From the NCBI GenBank assembly GCA_015179025.1, contig WHUX01000008.1:186001-250000 (forward strand): a stretch of DNA of 64,000 nt, written 5' to 3'. Below the pieces are notes generated by a model that made no database searches, was not told the origin of the DNA, and saw only the letters and a program-made list of their open reading frames with translations. This document shows positions 1-12,987 of this stretch, piece by piece. Source of the DNA: Terfezia claveryi. Lineage: Eukaryota > Ascomycota > Pezizomycetes > Pezizales > Pezizaceae. Position 1 is the first letter of the stretch. Each line of letters begins with the position of its first letter. The translations under genes were made by a program, and so were the position numbers.

Positions 1-30
1 ACTCCGTGACTGACATACCCTCAAATCGCT

Positions 31-3000
31 CTACTCTATCGCCCATTTATTACCCCATCTCCATAACGCCCCCACCCCAATATTCATGACCGTCAAATGT
101 AACACACTCCACGTCATCGTATATATATATTTTGGACTAAAGACCGTCCAAATAAAGAGATGTGCCCTATGCATATAACAACTTGTCATAACGGCACTGC
201 CCACAATGCTCCAAAATAGCGTCCACAGTGCAATCTGCTGTCTGTAGACCCCTTCTTCCTGGTCTCCGGGGTCATCCGAACGGACTGGGGATATTCGGCC
301 CTCCTCACGATCATCTTTCTCCTTGACTGGGCGGACTTCCCCGTCGGCCCACCACCGGAGTAGGACAATACCACCGAGAGACCAGAATACTGGGCCGACC
401 CAGTTTGACAAGAAGGTGAGTATCCCAACAATAACGACGTTGAAGCCGGAGACACCGTTTAGCACGTTGGACAAGTCGAGAGAGGAAATGTTGTTTGAGC
501 CTCCAAGAGCAAAGAAGGCTACATGCTGGAGGAGAAGAGAGGAGAGAGAGATCTCCAGGGGACTAAGAAGCGGTCTCTTCCCTGGAGAGGCCGAGGAAGA
601 TAGTTTAACCAGCATGCGGAACTGGATATTAAAAACTAGAATGAGGGGTACATTCCAGAATCTAGATTGCGTAACTAAGAACACTGAAAGCAGATCATGA
701 AGCACTACAGATATTCTCAGTGACCTCTTGGGGTCCTTTTTGGTTCTTTCCACAAATAGAGTTATGCCCATGGCTATCCCCAAGGCCATAAATGCCGCTC
801 GTGCTAGGCTTACTAGTGGGGCCGACTCGAAGAGTTGTACGATCGGGAGTAGCCACCCAGGAATAGCCTCTACAGCATCTTGCTGGGTGAAACTCATCTT
901 GAAGGTAACTGCGGCTGAGATGATAGTACTTGCGAGGACGAAACTAGGTGCGCTACCCCATCTGCGGCAGACGCGTTTGTTGAGGCGCCAGAGTGAGTAA
1001 AGGTAGGTTGCAAGAATAAGGATCCACATGACCGTTGTGTGCTTCAAGAGGAAGCCAGTGACGATGTCGGGGGCACCTTGATGCTTTACCCCGGTTTGGT
1101 TCCACCGACTAGAAATCCGAACTAGGAGAAGAATAACGAGGGAAGAGATGCCCATTTCACCATTCCGTCGTCTTGGGAGAGTTAGTATATTTCAAGAGCT
1201 TAGAGCCTGGGAGCAGGGGAGGAGAAGGGTTTTACTCTTTGAGCATCATAACGAAGAACCATGCAGACGAAGTCCAGTACCAGAAATTATGTTCCTCCTC
1301 AATGAAGCTAGTAGAGAACATCATTATACAATTCAAAGTTATCAAAAGAGCAACTGGTATATTGTTGGCGAAAGTGTAAATAATCGAGCCAGTGCTACCT
1401 GCTCCGAAGAAAACCGATATCAAGGACAAGATATTCGCAATTATAAGCAAAAACACTCCGATTGTCATTAGGGTGAGGTTATATGAGCTTGCTGCCATGG
1501 CTAGGACACCTTGTGCCTCTGTGGTGAACTTTGGGTTTGACGAAAGTCAGCTTGGCACCGAGAAACTCCATATCCGCGAAGGAGACTTACCCGCAGTAAC
1601 TCCTCTATGGCATCATCAGCGGTAGCCTGCCCCCTTTGCCATAGACTACGGGTCTCAAGTGCCTTTGCCCACAAACAGGCAAGTTTGATTTCTTCTGCCT
1701 GTGCTTTGGCGCTGCATTGACTCCTATCCGCCCCTAGTGGCTCAAAATGCGGAAAATTTGCGACTACAACTTGAAGCATTTGCTGCGCATTGTGAATGAG
1801 AACTTGTACCCTATCCTTTTCTTCTTTTTCTCAGTACAGTTCGCTTATGAGCGGTATCAGTGGAACACTGGAACACATACCATCCCACATAGGTAGAAAG
1901 TTTGATATGACTCGACCCACATTATTTTTGGGGATAGGAAAGTGCAAAAGTACAGCCAGAGTAGGTGTAATGTCCGTTTGCTCCACAAGGGTATGAAATC
2001 GAAATTCACCGTGCGGTTCAGCTGGGGCAGGGAAGCCTCCATTGGTATAATTCTTAAACTTTGGTGACATGAAAAGCATGGCAGCAGATGTTTCCCCGGC
2101 AGTGGAGCCACCATGACCTCCTGCATCATTCATTCCATGATCCCCTACTAACACAAAGACCGTGTCCTCTAGGTGAGGTTGTGTTTCAAGCCCAGTGTAA
2201 ATCTTCCGGATAATCCCATCCATCTCGGCTTGTTTTGGAAGCATGAATGCACTACAATGGATGTTAGTATTCTACTTTAGCGCTCGTATTACCTGTAACA
2301 GGCCCGTACCTCTTCGGCCCAGCCTTGTGCCCCACATGGTCCAACCCGAGATAGTGCAAAACAAGTGCATCCCAGTCATCCCTCTCCAGTTCCGGCGCAA
2401 CATGTCGGGTAACATTATTATCGACTTCGACAAAATCCTATATGGCTCCTATCAGCTTCTAACCCAACCTGCTGAACTAGATAATCCAACCCACCGCAAC
2501 GAAGAAACTGGTAGTGCCTTCTTGTCTGTGAAAGGTCTCTGGTAGTAGCTTGATCCAGGTATCATCTCCGTACATCGCCACCTTCCCCCCCCTAGCTTTG
2601 ATCTGTGCAGGCCAAGTATCCTGATGTGATAGTGTGGAGGTTGTATCGGATTCTGCAAAATTAAGAATCAAGTCGAGAAAGCCAGGGACGGCACCAGTAA
2701 GCATTGCCTTGATGCGAGGCATTGTAATGGTTGGAGCATTGGCATGAGCAGTGAACGGGAATGCTGCCCCGCTAGATATTAAACTGGAAGCCTTTAGTTG
2801 CAAATCCTCCAACACAATTGCCATTGAGCTTTACCTCTGGGTGAACTTGAAGTTGGAAGTCTCCGAGTAAACGAAATCACTACATCCAAAACGTCAAAAA
2901 TCCCCCATTATTCTGTAACTTCTGGGATTGATGAACGTACGCCCGTAAAGCATCGATGACCATAAAAACCACCTTGTTGAATGGCGCAGCAACTGACTCG

Positions 3001-3134
3001 GATTCCTCGCTGAAGACTGACAGGCCAGGAAGAAATGGTTTGTACGGGAAGAAGCCGACCGCGAATGTGAAAATGCCGACAACGAGGGAAAGATTAGTAG
3101 CCGCTATCAGCAGCCACTGCTGGTTTGGGCGCAT
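31..3134 (-). CDS. LAS21: GPI ethanolamine phosphate transferase 2 (LAS21/GPI7, PIG-G family)
   Basis: Adds ethanolamine phosphate to the second mannose of GPI anchors in the ER membrane (family knowledge). The ATG at 3134 opens MRPNQQWLL, then a membrane segment, then FMVIDALR, the start of the alkaline-phosphatase-like catalytic domain. Later exons give GTTSFFVADF, LVLHYLGLDHVGHKAGP and VLVGDHGMNDAGGHGG, which carry the metal-binding Asp/His motifs. The C-terminal half (exons below 1600) is a multi-span membrane domain. In-phase exons: 2941-3134, 2835-2879, 2495-2783, 2310-2437, 1881-2251, 1591-1820, one starting at 1528, and a last exon ending at the TAG at 31. The protein is about 880 aa, normal for the family, with no internal break. 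It is divergent from RPC19. Confidence 0.93.
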
Positions 3135-3565
3135 GGCGAGGAATGGGATGTACCCCCGCAGCAAATTTGTTCTTTGTTTAAATGTCGCGGTATAAGCTGA
3201 GTTGTAGTTGACGTGTAGCTACGAGAAAGCTGTGTAACGGGCTGGCCTCATCAATGGCTCAGTTTACGAATCTCACTGTTAGTACTAAAAGCTAAATAGC
3301 CAGAACTGAGCATTGATAAAGGTACAACTTGGGGCCCGGCATAGATAGATACCCGCTGTATTCAATTTGCGAATTATCTCAGATCTGGTGATAGCGTCGC
3401 TGGTTGTTTCATTATAGTTTGTCGAGGCGGTGCCCAGATTTTCAGCCTCATAAACTAAGCATCCTTGGTGCATCCACCTGCCTAAGCTTCCGTAGCATTA
3501 TTAATTTTCCTCATCTTGATCGGGGAACACAGAAAACCCCGCCTGGCAAGTATCGCGCCGATACA
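3135..3565. promoter_or_regulatory. Shared intergenic region between divergent LAS21 and RPC19
   Basis: These 431 bp separate the start codons of two head-to-head genes, so both promoters must lie here. I see no convincing TATA box or long repeat. Confidence 0.5.
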
Positions 3566-4092
3566 ATGTCTCAAGATACAACTATGCAAGGCTCGACGCC
3601 ATACACTGTGGAGGAAGTGGAGCATGTTTCTCTTGATGATCCAAACGTCCGCATAACGATTGTGAGTTCTGCATACGGTGCCCAGATCCTAGAGCGCAAG
3701 CTTACATTGCTCCGCCGCACACAGCTTCAATACAAATCCCAGCAAAGCGACCCATACTCAATGTCCTTCCAGATTGAGAACGAAGACCACACACTAGGCA
3801 ATGCCCTGCGCTACATCATTATGAGGAACCCTGAGGTGGAATTCTGCGGATACTCAATACCTCACCCATCAGAAGCGAAGATGAACATCCGAATCCAAAC
3901 ATACGGTGCACAATTGTAGTCCTTGTGAGTTCGTTATTTGCTTGCTAACCAGTGGCTGCAGGCAAAGTTACAGCCATAGAAGCTCTGAAGAGAGGACTGG
4001 TAGACCTGGTTGATCTCTGCGACATTGTCATGCATAAGTTCAAAAATGAGATGGGGAAATTTGGGAACCATGATCCCGTACAGGAGGACTAG
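3566..4092 (+). CDS. RPC19: RNA polymerase I/III subunit AC19 (RPC19)
   Basis: Small alpha-like subunit shared by RNA polymerases I and III; it pairs with AC40 in the nucleus. Exon 1 (3566-3905) carries the diagnostic core [19 protein letters not shown] followed by [10 protein letters not shown]. Exon 2 (3962-4092) gives [18 protein letters not shown] and ends at TAG. The 56-nt intron uses donor GTGCAC, weaker than usual; reading through it would stop after three codons. It has a good branch-like GCTAAC. The product is 156 aa, close to the family norm. The start MSQDTTMQ is the first in-frame ATG near the conserved region; a longer upstream open frame lacks family features. Confidence 0.92.
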
Positions 4093-4578
4093 GTATGGGG
4101 CTCTAACACGAGCGCGACTTCACACTTCTAGTCAAAGTACGTTCGGATGTTTCCAAAATTCTGCATATAGATTGAACAAAGATATGTATCATATCAAAAA
4201 CAAGAAATCTATATTTACTTTAGTTGCATCCCTATCAAAGATGTCAGACTTGGTGTGTATGCAGCCTTTCTTAGGCATACCCTACCTCCCGGAGCATAAA
4301 CCCTCGGGAAACTTTCGGAGATGGATTCTCCTCAGCAATGAAATATCAATACCCAACCCACATCAGCCCAATACCCCTTATAATGCCTTTGCTTGTTCCG
4401 CTTGTTGAATAGAGCTCCTCCGGCTTAGTCATGATATGGGTCAACTGCTTCCAGTAACTCATAGTCTCCTGGTACTCTTTCTGTGACTCTGGCGTTCAAA
4501 CTCCTTGCGAATTCTTGACCGAACAGTGGAGACTGGATATCGAGCAAGTAGAGAGAGCAGTTTTTCGAGGCATATTAC

Positions 4579-5395
4579 TATCAGATCCTCATCCCAAAGA
4601 CTCACAGTTACACAGCCAGATGGATGTTGAACACTTCATTCAAGAGCATGGTATGAAAGACGTTATATTGTTGGGACATTCGATGTAGGTGGTATCTTTG
4701 CCTCGTACTTCGCTTTGCAGAAGGTTATCTGCAGTAGCATGTAAAGTACACAGTTACTTAGTTGTGATGCCCTGATTGTTTTCTAACATTTTTTTATTCT
4801 TTCGCTGTCCCTTTGCTACAAGGTTTCAGGGGAGCAAAAACGGCGATGGAAGTATTATTCGACGACCCCTTGTCTGAGACATTATTGCTGAAGACAATTG
4901 AAGCAATGTTGGGCTCACCCTTTGGCCAATATGTACAGGCCATGCGAAGAATAGAAGATGCAAACCAGCAGAAGCAAAGTGACGCAGATTCAAAACTAAA
5001 GGAATATGAGCCGGTTAGTACCGTTCCCAAGATGTTGCACTACCCCTCGCCAGAATGCCTGAAAGTTGGTCGATCCATAGCGGATCTTATCTGACTATCA
5101 ACAATTTTTTTTTTTTTTTTTTCACATCAGGAGATGTTAATTCGACAATTCCTCCTCACAACCTCGTTTGTTCCACGTCTCAACTCTATTGCTCAAATTC
5201 CAGATCCCGGTTAAGACCCTAGCTAGGACTCTAGATGACCTGGCGGGGTTCCTTCCATACGGATAAGGCCAGGATTGAGAAACCTGCACTGTTCATCTGA
5301 GGAACCAAAAAGTCATTATGTACCTGATGAAGTGATACCATTGATCGGGAGGTCTTTCCGTACTTTGGGTTGAGGGACGTAGTAACAGGGCATAA
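4579..5395 (+). pseudogene. Decayed alpha/beta-hydrolase of the ABHD11/IMO32 type
   Basis: Fragments in shifting frames line up, in order, with mitochondrial ABHD11-like hydrolases: VEHFIQEHGMKDVILLGHSM (nucleophile elbow GHSM, near 4620-4687), then GAKTAM (4831 on), then SPFGQYVQAMRRIEDAN, RQFLLT (near 5140), IPVKTLARTLDDLAGF (near 5200) and SHYVPDEVIPLIGRSF (near 5310-5360). Between them are frameshifts and stops, including TGA where the family has Arg in the block before SHYVPDE (a CGA to TGA change), and the N-terminal HG-containing block is not found. It lies just downstream of RPC19 in the same direction. An alternative is an unusual multi-intron gene, but in-frame stops inside conserved blocks argue for a pseudogene. 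Confidence 0.72.
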
Positions 5396-8300
5396 GGGTA
5401 AGTTCCACCCGGCGAGGAACACGCATTGCGTCTACCTTATATTGGGGCACTAGTGGCAGATCCTAGAATAAATGTCCTTTTCTTGACACATATACCCACA
5501 GTATCTTTCATCCCACTTTTGTCCCAGCGCTGTCAGGTATTTCTCCGCCTCCTGTTCTATGCCTTAAAATGAGTTATTTATCGTTCGTCAATCTACATGC
5601 GTCGCAACGCCATGGCACGGCCAACATACCCTACAATCAAAGTAAAAAGATATATTAATTTTCTGCTGGATCAACAGTGATATCCGAGAATCCGGAATGG
5701 TTTAGAGAAGGTGCGCTACCCTATTTCGAGTTCTATTATGTGCTGTTTCTTTTCCCCAGAAGCGAGGGCTGCAGAACTAGAGTTCTTCAACGCTACGATT
5801 CGCTGACATGTGAAAGTTTATGATAGCGGTGGTGGAGTTCCTGCAACCACAAGAATAGGTGGTAAGATAACGTGCAAGATACCATATAGAGCAAACATTA
5901 GAGTGTATGTGATAGACGAGGATTTCTATGAACTCTATTATGTAACGTTGCGCAAAAATCCTGATTAACAAGCATGGTCACGAAATAATCAACTCCATCC
6001 GCTATGATTGTGGGGTCAATAATTTCCTTGGTTTCAAAAAGGAGGGAAACCACGAGCTAATCACGTTACAAATATCAGAAAAAGAAATATCTGCAATATC
6101 ATAGGACATCATTTTACGCCTCATATACGGCTATCGGATCCCGAGTTCATTCATTTGCACGATACGATACGATAAACTACTCTATTATCCGTGGTTTGGT
6201 TCCCAATCTTCTGTGGAGTAAGGAAGACAAGGACGAGCAATTAAGCAAATGTAAGAGACAACATAACTATTTTCAAATGTCTATGCAAGCACGCAGCACA
6301 AGGTGCATGCATATATGACTTGATAAAAGTACGAGTGCATATGGAGGGCAGGCGTATTTACACCAGGAAGATTTACGCAATATGGGATGGCTCCACATAT
6401 TCAGTGCGAGACTTCCGAGTTGGTATAGTGCGAATGTTTCGTCTTGTCTCAATCAGTCCAGGTGTTCCCTAAATGGGAAATTTGATACGAAGTCAAGAAC
6501 ATTTGGAGGTCACTTACACTAAATACACCCAGCTCTCCAGGTTGTTAGATCCAGGTATAGTACAGCTGAATGGCATCTCGCTTGTGCAAAGCTTATTATG
6601 CCCATCTCGTTGGCAATACCTGCAGCCCACCTTGCATGCATACAATATAATATGTAGAACAAATGTGCTCTTGCCACGGGCCAAGGTACTGTATGAAGGT
6701 ACATATCATCAGAAAATGTTTCTGGGATATAAATAAAACTCATGACAAGTACATCCTCATTTATGATGGTTTCACAACCACAGGAACGACTTCTCCCCCA
6801 TGGGTAAGTTTTGCTTCATTCCAGGGTGGAGAAACAAGATGGGGGTAATTATCATTCTCATCTCTGCGAACGTTGTGGTGCGGTAATCTAATTCTAACAT
6901 TGCGTGGTTTTTGAAATCACGGTGAACTACAGTGATATAGCAAATATTTGCCGTAGGTCACTTGAGTTTCGTTCAACTGGGTATGTGAGCGCTCACACAA
7001 TTTAGTAATAAAAACATACGAGTTCGAAGGTTGCGACGTTCCTTTGTCCCTCCTCTCCGGGCGCACTTGAAAGGACAGTTTACTGAGGCTTGTACACATA
7101 CCGCGCGTGAGGATTCGGAAGCAGGAATATATTAACGGTAACAGTTGAGCTACTTATCTTTCCTTCTTAGGGCTTTCCTACATAATATCCTCCAATACAA
7201 ATTTCCCACTTGCAACTGCCTCAGGTACTTACTAAGCCGGGCAGAAGTAGGAAAGTGCTATTTCATTGCATCGTATGAGTTACTTTGGCTACTTGCCTTA
7301 AATATGTGGGGTAAAAAGTACAATGTACCGTTCTGGTACTTAAGTAGGAATGCCTGTGGTTGCGGTCTGAGACAGACAGGTCAGAAATAATATTGGTACG
7401 TCAACCGCGGCAGGTCCCTTGGATAATTATCTCGGACTTGCAAAATACTTAATGTTCCTGCTCTGACTCCCCCTTCCCTCCCCCTCCAATGATTGGCCAT
7501 CTACCAAGAAACCACTGCTCATGTATCACGTACTCGGTCTGTGCCAGGCCATATTCGAATTATTCAGAGCTCGTGGCCCGTATAGCAATCATAGCATACA
7601 TATCATGTTTTCCCCGAGCGAGGTATTGAAACTATGGCAAGGCTTCGTCCGCCGGCGCAGTCTGATGTAAACAGTTCGGTTTCGAATATCACACCGCCTA
7701 ACTTACCGGGGCATGAAGATATTTCAACAGCTGCCATAATGCCAGTGCTGTACTCATTAAACTCACTGTATGTACCGGTATCTAATTCTATCCTGGCACC
7801 ATTTAGTCTGAAACCAGTCAATACGGTTTTCCCTCCAACCTCCCCCCCCCGCGTCATTACATGCCACATGGCCCCACCTTCCAACCAACTGCAATATTCT
7901 TCACTCACATCATCTACACACATACATCAGCATGCAGTGCAATAATCCATCACTGTACCGGGTACACTTGCGTAGGTTTCTCAAACATGCATCTACAGAA
8001 AGGAAAAAAATATCCTCGAAAGAAAAGATAAAATAAAATAAATTTTAAACCTGCCATGAATTTGTGAGGAAAAATTTCTGGTCCATACCCAATTCCGTAA
8101 CTTGAGTCGAGAAGACCAGTCGTGAGGCGGCCTACCCCACTTCACTCCCAATCCACTCGCGTTCAAAGCCATCCTAGAAGTGTCCCAAATCCCCGGGGAT
8201 GCCGGAAAATCAAGAAACTAGGGGAAAAAAAAAAGCAATACTGGCGTCAAGTGCTGGAAGGCAGAAACCTCGGATTAATCAGCGCTAGGAGTTGATGCAT

Positions 8301-8876
8301 GTGTGATGCTATAGGGAACTCCATATTTGTGTAGAATAGTACATATGTACCTCATGGAGTGTGATTGTGTCCTCACTCGCCAAATTTCAAACGTAGTTGA
8401 TATGATGGTGGTCAGTGATTGATACCTGAGTATATGGTTGAATCAGACTGGGTATGCAGTTGATTAGGTATGTATCACCCACCCACCTAACTGCATGACC
8501 ACTACCAGTACTCCACCTCTACGTTGTGCGCCGCCCCGCAAAACTGATATCTAGAACAACCCACCCAAACTCCGGATTGGTGTATTCTTTCCGCCAAACG
8601 AGAAAAAAAAATTTCAAAACTGGGGAAAATGCATAGATCCGCAAACATCATTAGAACCCGAAGAAGCAAAGACAGAAAAAGAAACTCGTAAACGGGGACA
8701 AAAAAGTGATATTAAAAGAAAATACAGCATCTCCCCAGATAATAAGTTCACGCCCATCACAAACTGGACCGTTAGTCACCCTCAAATCTGCTCTGTATAA
8801 CCTTGCCCTATTGAGAAGCCCAAGCCTGACACTTTGGACCCTGCGCCAGTGATTAATTGTGACTACCTTCCCCTTC
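5396..8876. other. 3.5-kb stretch with no recognisable gene
   Basis: No open frame here has a recognisable domain or a consistent exon chain. The longest (7603-7923 minus, 106 codons, opposite 7634-7945 plus) is not recognisable and is treated as chance. The last few hundred bases are likely the 3' UTR of the downstream minus-strand Rab gene. Confidence 0.5.
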
Positions 8877-10255
8877 TTAACAGGCACATACGGTGATCCT
8901 CTCATCTGCACCAGGCTGTCCACCGACGTCAACCGCATTCTCCCTCGTCCCTCTCCGTTTCACCTGCGGGTTGACCAACTCTGGCGTCTCCACAATCTTA
9001 TCTATCACATCTACAAACGGCCTGCGCACATTTTCACGTGTCTTCGAACTGACCTCAACAAACATAGCACCATACCGTTCAGCTAGCTCTTTCCCTTCTT
9101 CATATTTTACAGCTCGGGAGGCTGCTTTGTCCGTCTTACTGCCGACCTATAAATAGAGAGGACCAAGCATTAGCTGAATGAATTTTACACACATGATATT
9201 TATACTGCTAAGGGACGCAAACCAGGCATTTCACTACTCCCGGTGACGCATATGTTTCCGCCTGGCGGAACCAATCTTCCATAGAGAGAAAGGAATCTCT
9301 ATTAGAAGTATCATAGACGATAATTACGCCTTGGGCATTCCGGTAGTAAGAACTCGTCAAAGGCTGGAATCTTTCTGTATTAAGCAGCAAGTAGACTTGG
9401 TGCATCCGCTCCTACAAGGAGGGCAGAGCAGGCAAATAACATAGAGTAAGCATCTGACAGTATCAAGGAGACGACCACAAGGTATAGCAGATGATCACAC
9501 ATGCAGCAGGGCTGAATCCATAAGATTGAAAGGAACAGGCAGATGCAAGCAAAAAACCATGTCTACAGCAAGCATAGGAAGAGAAAGTGGTGTAATAATA
9601 ATGCGTAGGGGCATGAACAAAACGCACCTTGTCCGGCAGTATCAAACAGCAACAACCTGTATGGTTTTCCGCGAACCGACACCTTTTTTGTCTGTAATAG
9701 CGACATTGAAATAGCTCCGTCAGAGTAATCAAAACAGAACTGGCTTGCACACCACACATCCGCATACAAGCGCACCCCCCATGCCAAAAAAGCCATGCAT
9801 GTCTGCACCCCGCCAGACCGCTCGTTTCCTGACGGCACTTCCTCTCTGCACACCAACCTCTTTCCCCACTCCGCAACTCCACACATGACCGCACAAATTC
9901 ACCTCCCCGCCCGTTTTGCAACGTTGGAAATCCTCCGCATGTCCATGTGCATTGCAGCGGTCCGTTTAATAAAGATAGAGGTAAAGATTGCGAAAGATAG
10001 CTAGGTAACTGATAACAGGGCCGGACTTACTCGGAAGTCAACTCCTATAGTTGCAGTTGCAGTTTCTGTGTCGAAGATATCGTCGACATATCGTAGTAAC
10101 ACTATAGTGATGTATTAGCTTTCTTGGTCCCCGGGACAGAAGGTATTTTGAGGGAAGCATATTGGAATCACTGTATACCACTCACAGCTTGTCTTTCCAC
10201 CACTACTTGGGCCAATGAGTAGGATTTTGAGTGTCGGATCTTGGTCGGAGGCCAT
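8877..10255 (-). CDS. Rab18-like small GTPase
   Basis: Five exons keep phase exactly: 10186-10255, 10031-10101, 9628-9691, 9223-9374, 8877-9146, giving 208 aa. Motifs in order: P-loop GPSSGGKTS, switch I TATIGVDF, DTAGQERF (split by an intron), TSSYYRNAQGVIIVYD, then VGSKTD where most Rabs have NKxD, then EVSSKT. The C-terminus ends TVCAC, a Cys-X-Cys geranylgeranylation signal. Membrane-trafficking role (ER/lipid droplet for Rab18) is family inference. The Asn to Ser change in the base-recognition motif is unusual, though the Asp that reads guanine remains. It may belong to another fungal Rab subfamily. Confidence 0.88.
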
Positions 10256-10910
10256 AGTTGTTTCCTGTTTCAATAAAGAATTGCTAACAAAGTTAGATGG
10301 AAGGGTATAGGCCGAAAAGTGAGATGTTTTGTGACTTCGTTTGCGAGTTGTAGAATTTCAAACTATTCATAGACTGCAACTAGAACTATCATCCGGGGTC
10401 ACAGGAACAGCTCACTGTACATCTGTCTTGCATAGATACCTTGTCTGTTGGTAATCTGTGAATCGGACAGTGGCGCAGTCACAGAACTGGCACGCATCCA
10501 GATAGTCTGTTGCATAAACAAGCATACAAAAATTTTGCCGCACTTTGACAACAATGATTACTAAGTCGAAGTTACATTCACAGGGACATGACTCCAGACT
10601 TTTATTTGGATCCATATGCTTCGTGATACCTTCATATTAGAACCGAAACAGAATTGATGACAAAAAAGTGAAAATCCCCGAACGTTTTATTGAATCAGAC
10701 CCGGAAAAAAAAAAAATAAGAAAAAATAAACGCAATCGGCAGTAATGATGATAGACAGGATTGCAGGTTTTGAGCCCCAATAGCCAAACGAACCCTAAGC
10801 ATAGCCAACCCCAGGCCCAACCAAACGTGAAGTACCCTTACACCTAGATATCATAAAAGGTGAGAATTGTTAGTGTTCTGATTTTTGATTCGTTTTGTTC
10901 ATCTTCACAT
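10256..10910. other. Intergenic, no gene seen
   Basis: 655 bp between the Rab start and the eS1 stop, both on the minus strand. It should contain the Rab promoter and the eS1 3' UTR. Only short A-runs near 10706 stand out. Confidence 0.5.
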
Positions 10911-11953
10911 TTACACGGTCTCCAAGACAGTCTCCTTGAACTCGCGCTCGACCTGAGATTGATAGTGTTAGAAAAGTGGTACATGCCTAGGGACAGAGAT
11001 TATCAACTAACCTTCTGACCAGTCTCATCTGTGGAGGACTCGCCGTGTAGGTTCAAGAGAGCACCAAGGTCGAACTTTGGTTGCTTGAGAAGCTTGACCT
11101 TACGGATGTGGACGTTCTGGAGTGGGTAGATACCACCAGTGGCCTTCTCAATCTCACGGCCAATCACTTCAGGAATGAGTTTGGTGGTGAGCTGGGCAAG
11201 GTTGCAGCTAGCAGCCTCACGCTGGATGATCTCAACCATCTTCTTACGAATGGCACGGATCTGAGAAGACTGAGCGTAGGTAGTCTTCTTGATCTGGTTT
11301 GGCCGCTTCTTAGTGAAGGCAATGGCGAACAAGCGGAGGAGGTAGTCGTCAGTGGTCTTGACGGTGACGTTGGCCTCAATCAAAGATTGCCATTTTCGGA
11401 CGAGAGATCGGAGCTTGTCGGATGTGAAGTCGAGACCGTGAAAGTTGGTCAAGCAGTTGTTTCCCTGCACCTCATCTACCCTCAACTTGACCTTGCGGAA
11501 AGCATGGTCCTCATCCTTCTGTAAATCGGCCAAAGAAACCTCGAAAACACGACCCTTCAAAGCATCGTTGGCGTTCTTCATACCAGCAGTGCGGTTGACA
11601 AAAGTCTTTCCAACGCTATTCCACCAATCTAGTCAGCCACATTTCCCTTCTAACGTTCCACCCTTCATATACCATGAACCTTGATCCAACGAAGTTCGGT
11701 GTCTTACTCTCTGGTGCCGAACATGGAAGGAGCCTGCTCTCATCAGTCAGCAGGAAGCCTAATGCCCCTCCTTGAAACTGAACCGACCTTAATTCCGTAC
11801 CAGTCCTTCTTCGTGAAGGGGTCTATGACCTTCTTCTTAAGACCCCTACCAAATTGCAACCCCACATTAAATTCTGCCAATCGACAATAGAAACCCAGCT
11901 GAAAACACTCACTTCTTCCCCTTGGAGAGCCTCTTGTTCTTTCCGACGGCCAT
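10911..11953 (-). CDS. RPS1: 40S ribosomal protein S1 (eS1, S3Ae family)
   Basis: Component of the small ribosomal subunit. Five exons in exact phase: 11913-11953, 11788-11845, 11708-11733 (26 nt), 11012-11615, 10911-10952; total 256 aa, the family length. The protein begins [14 protein letters not shown], passes through [20 protein letters not shown] and [20 protein letters not shown], and ends KETVLETV. Small 5' exons and a large central exon are common for fungal ribosomal protein genes. No defect is visible. Confidence 0.96.
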
Positions 11954-12987
11954 GGCTGCTGTTGTCTACTTAAAATGGACCTGCACGTTGATGCCGTATC
12001 AGTAAGTCAAATCCTCCATATACACCACTCATTTGACCTAAAATCCGGAATCCAGAAATTCCACTGTCGAAAAAATTTACCACGCGTACCTTGTTAATTG
12101 GCGATATAATCACTCGATCCGGGGTCGAAGGGTCGTCGGGTTGGCGTGGGTTTGTGTCTTGGTGTCGTTCAGCGTATAGCTCGTAATTTTCCCACGCCCC
12201 ACTAAGTGTGGTGTGTGCGAGCTAGGGGTTAACCCTAAAGTGGTACGTAGCACAATAGATCCTTGGTAACAATTTTAGTCTAGGTGGCTTGGCAAATCTT
12301 TGCACGGCCCTATGAATTAGGCGGCTAGCTAGGATCAAGTCACTACAAAGTTCGAGAAAGATATTAATCTCCGGTCCAAATGTGGATCTGTCTAACGTTT
12401 GATTTCTCCATTTTTGGTATCGCTTTCTAGGTTAGGGAGATGAATGTTTATCTGAGGCTTGGTGGAAACACTATGCTCTTTCTGTAAACGAAAATACAAT
12501 GTCTCTCTATCCCTTCCGAGACCCTGTCTTTTCTGATCCAACATGATGCTCAACCCCCGGCATGGCCCTAATGAGAGGCCGCTTAAGCCATTCTGAACAC
12601 CAAACACCCTAATATAACTCCCAACCAGAAGAAACGAAAAAGCCACGACGCGCCAAACATGTGTACGAAACCAAAGAAATAAGGAAATATGTTGGTTGTT
12701 GTATGGTTTTTCAATCCATTATTGCTGCCAACCCAGAAATATACATGTGTAGTAAGGTAGGACTAAAGTCTCAAAATACCAACTGACACCCAAAAGGACC
12801 CAAAGGAGTAAGGAAGAGGTAAAGAAGAGGTGCCAACGCCGTGAGTTATCCAAGGAAATATGGAAGAGAAGTGTACATCGAATTAAGTGATTTTGCGCCT
12901 CTAGCTGGCGTTACAGCTCGCTGTCGTCTTTATTGAAGATTTCCGAAGGCAACTGATTCGAAAGCGAGGTGTGGCCGTGATTGTGAA
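11954..12987. other. Intergenic, no gene seen
   Basis: Upstream region of eS1 and 3' flank of the next minus-strand gene. The frame at 12392-12646 (minus, 84 codons) has no recognisable family and no supporting exons. Confidence 0.45.

Noticed and set aside
7603..7945. Overlapping 100-codon frames on both strands
   Set aside because: No domain, no supporting splice structure, and each is explained as the shadow of the other; not called as a gene.
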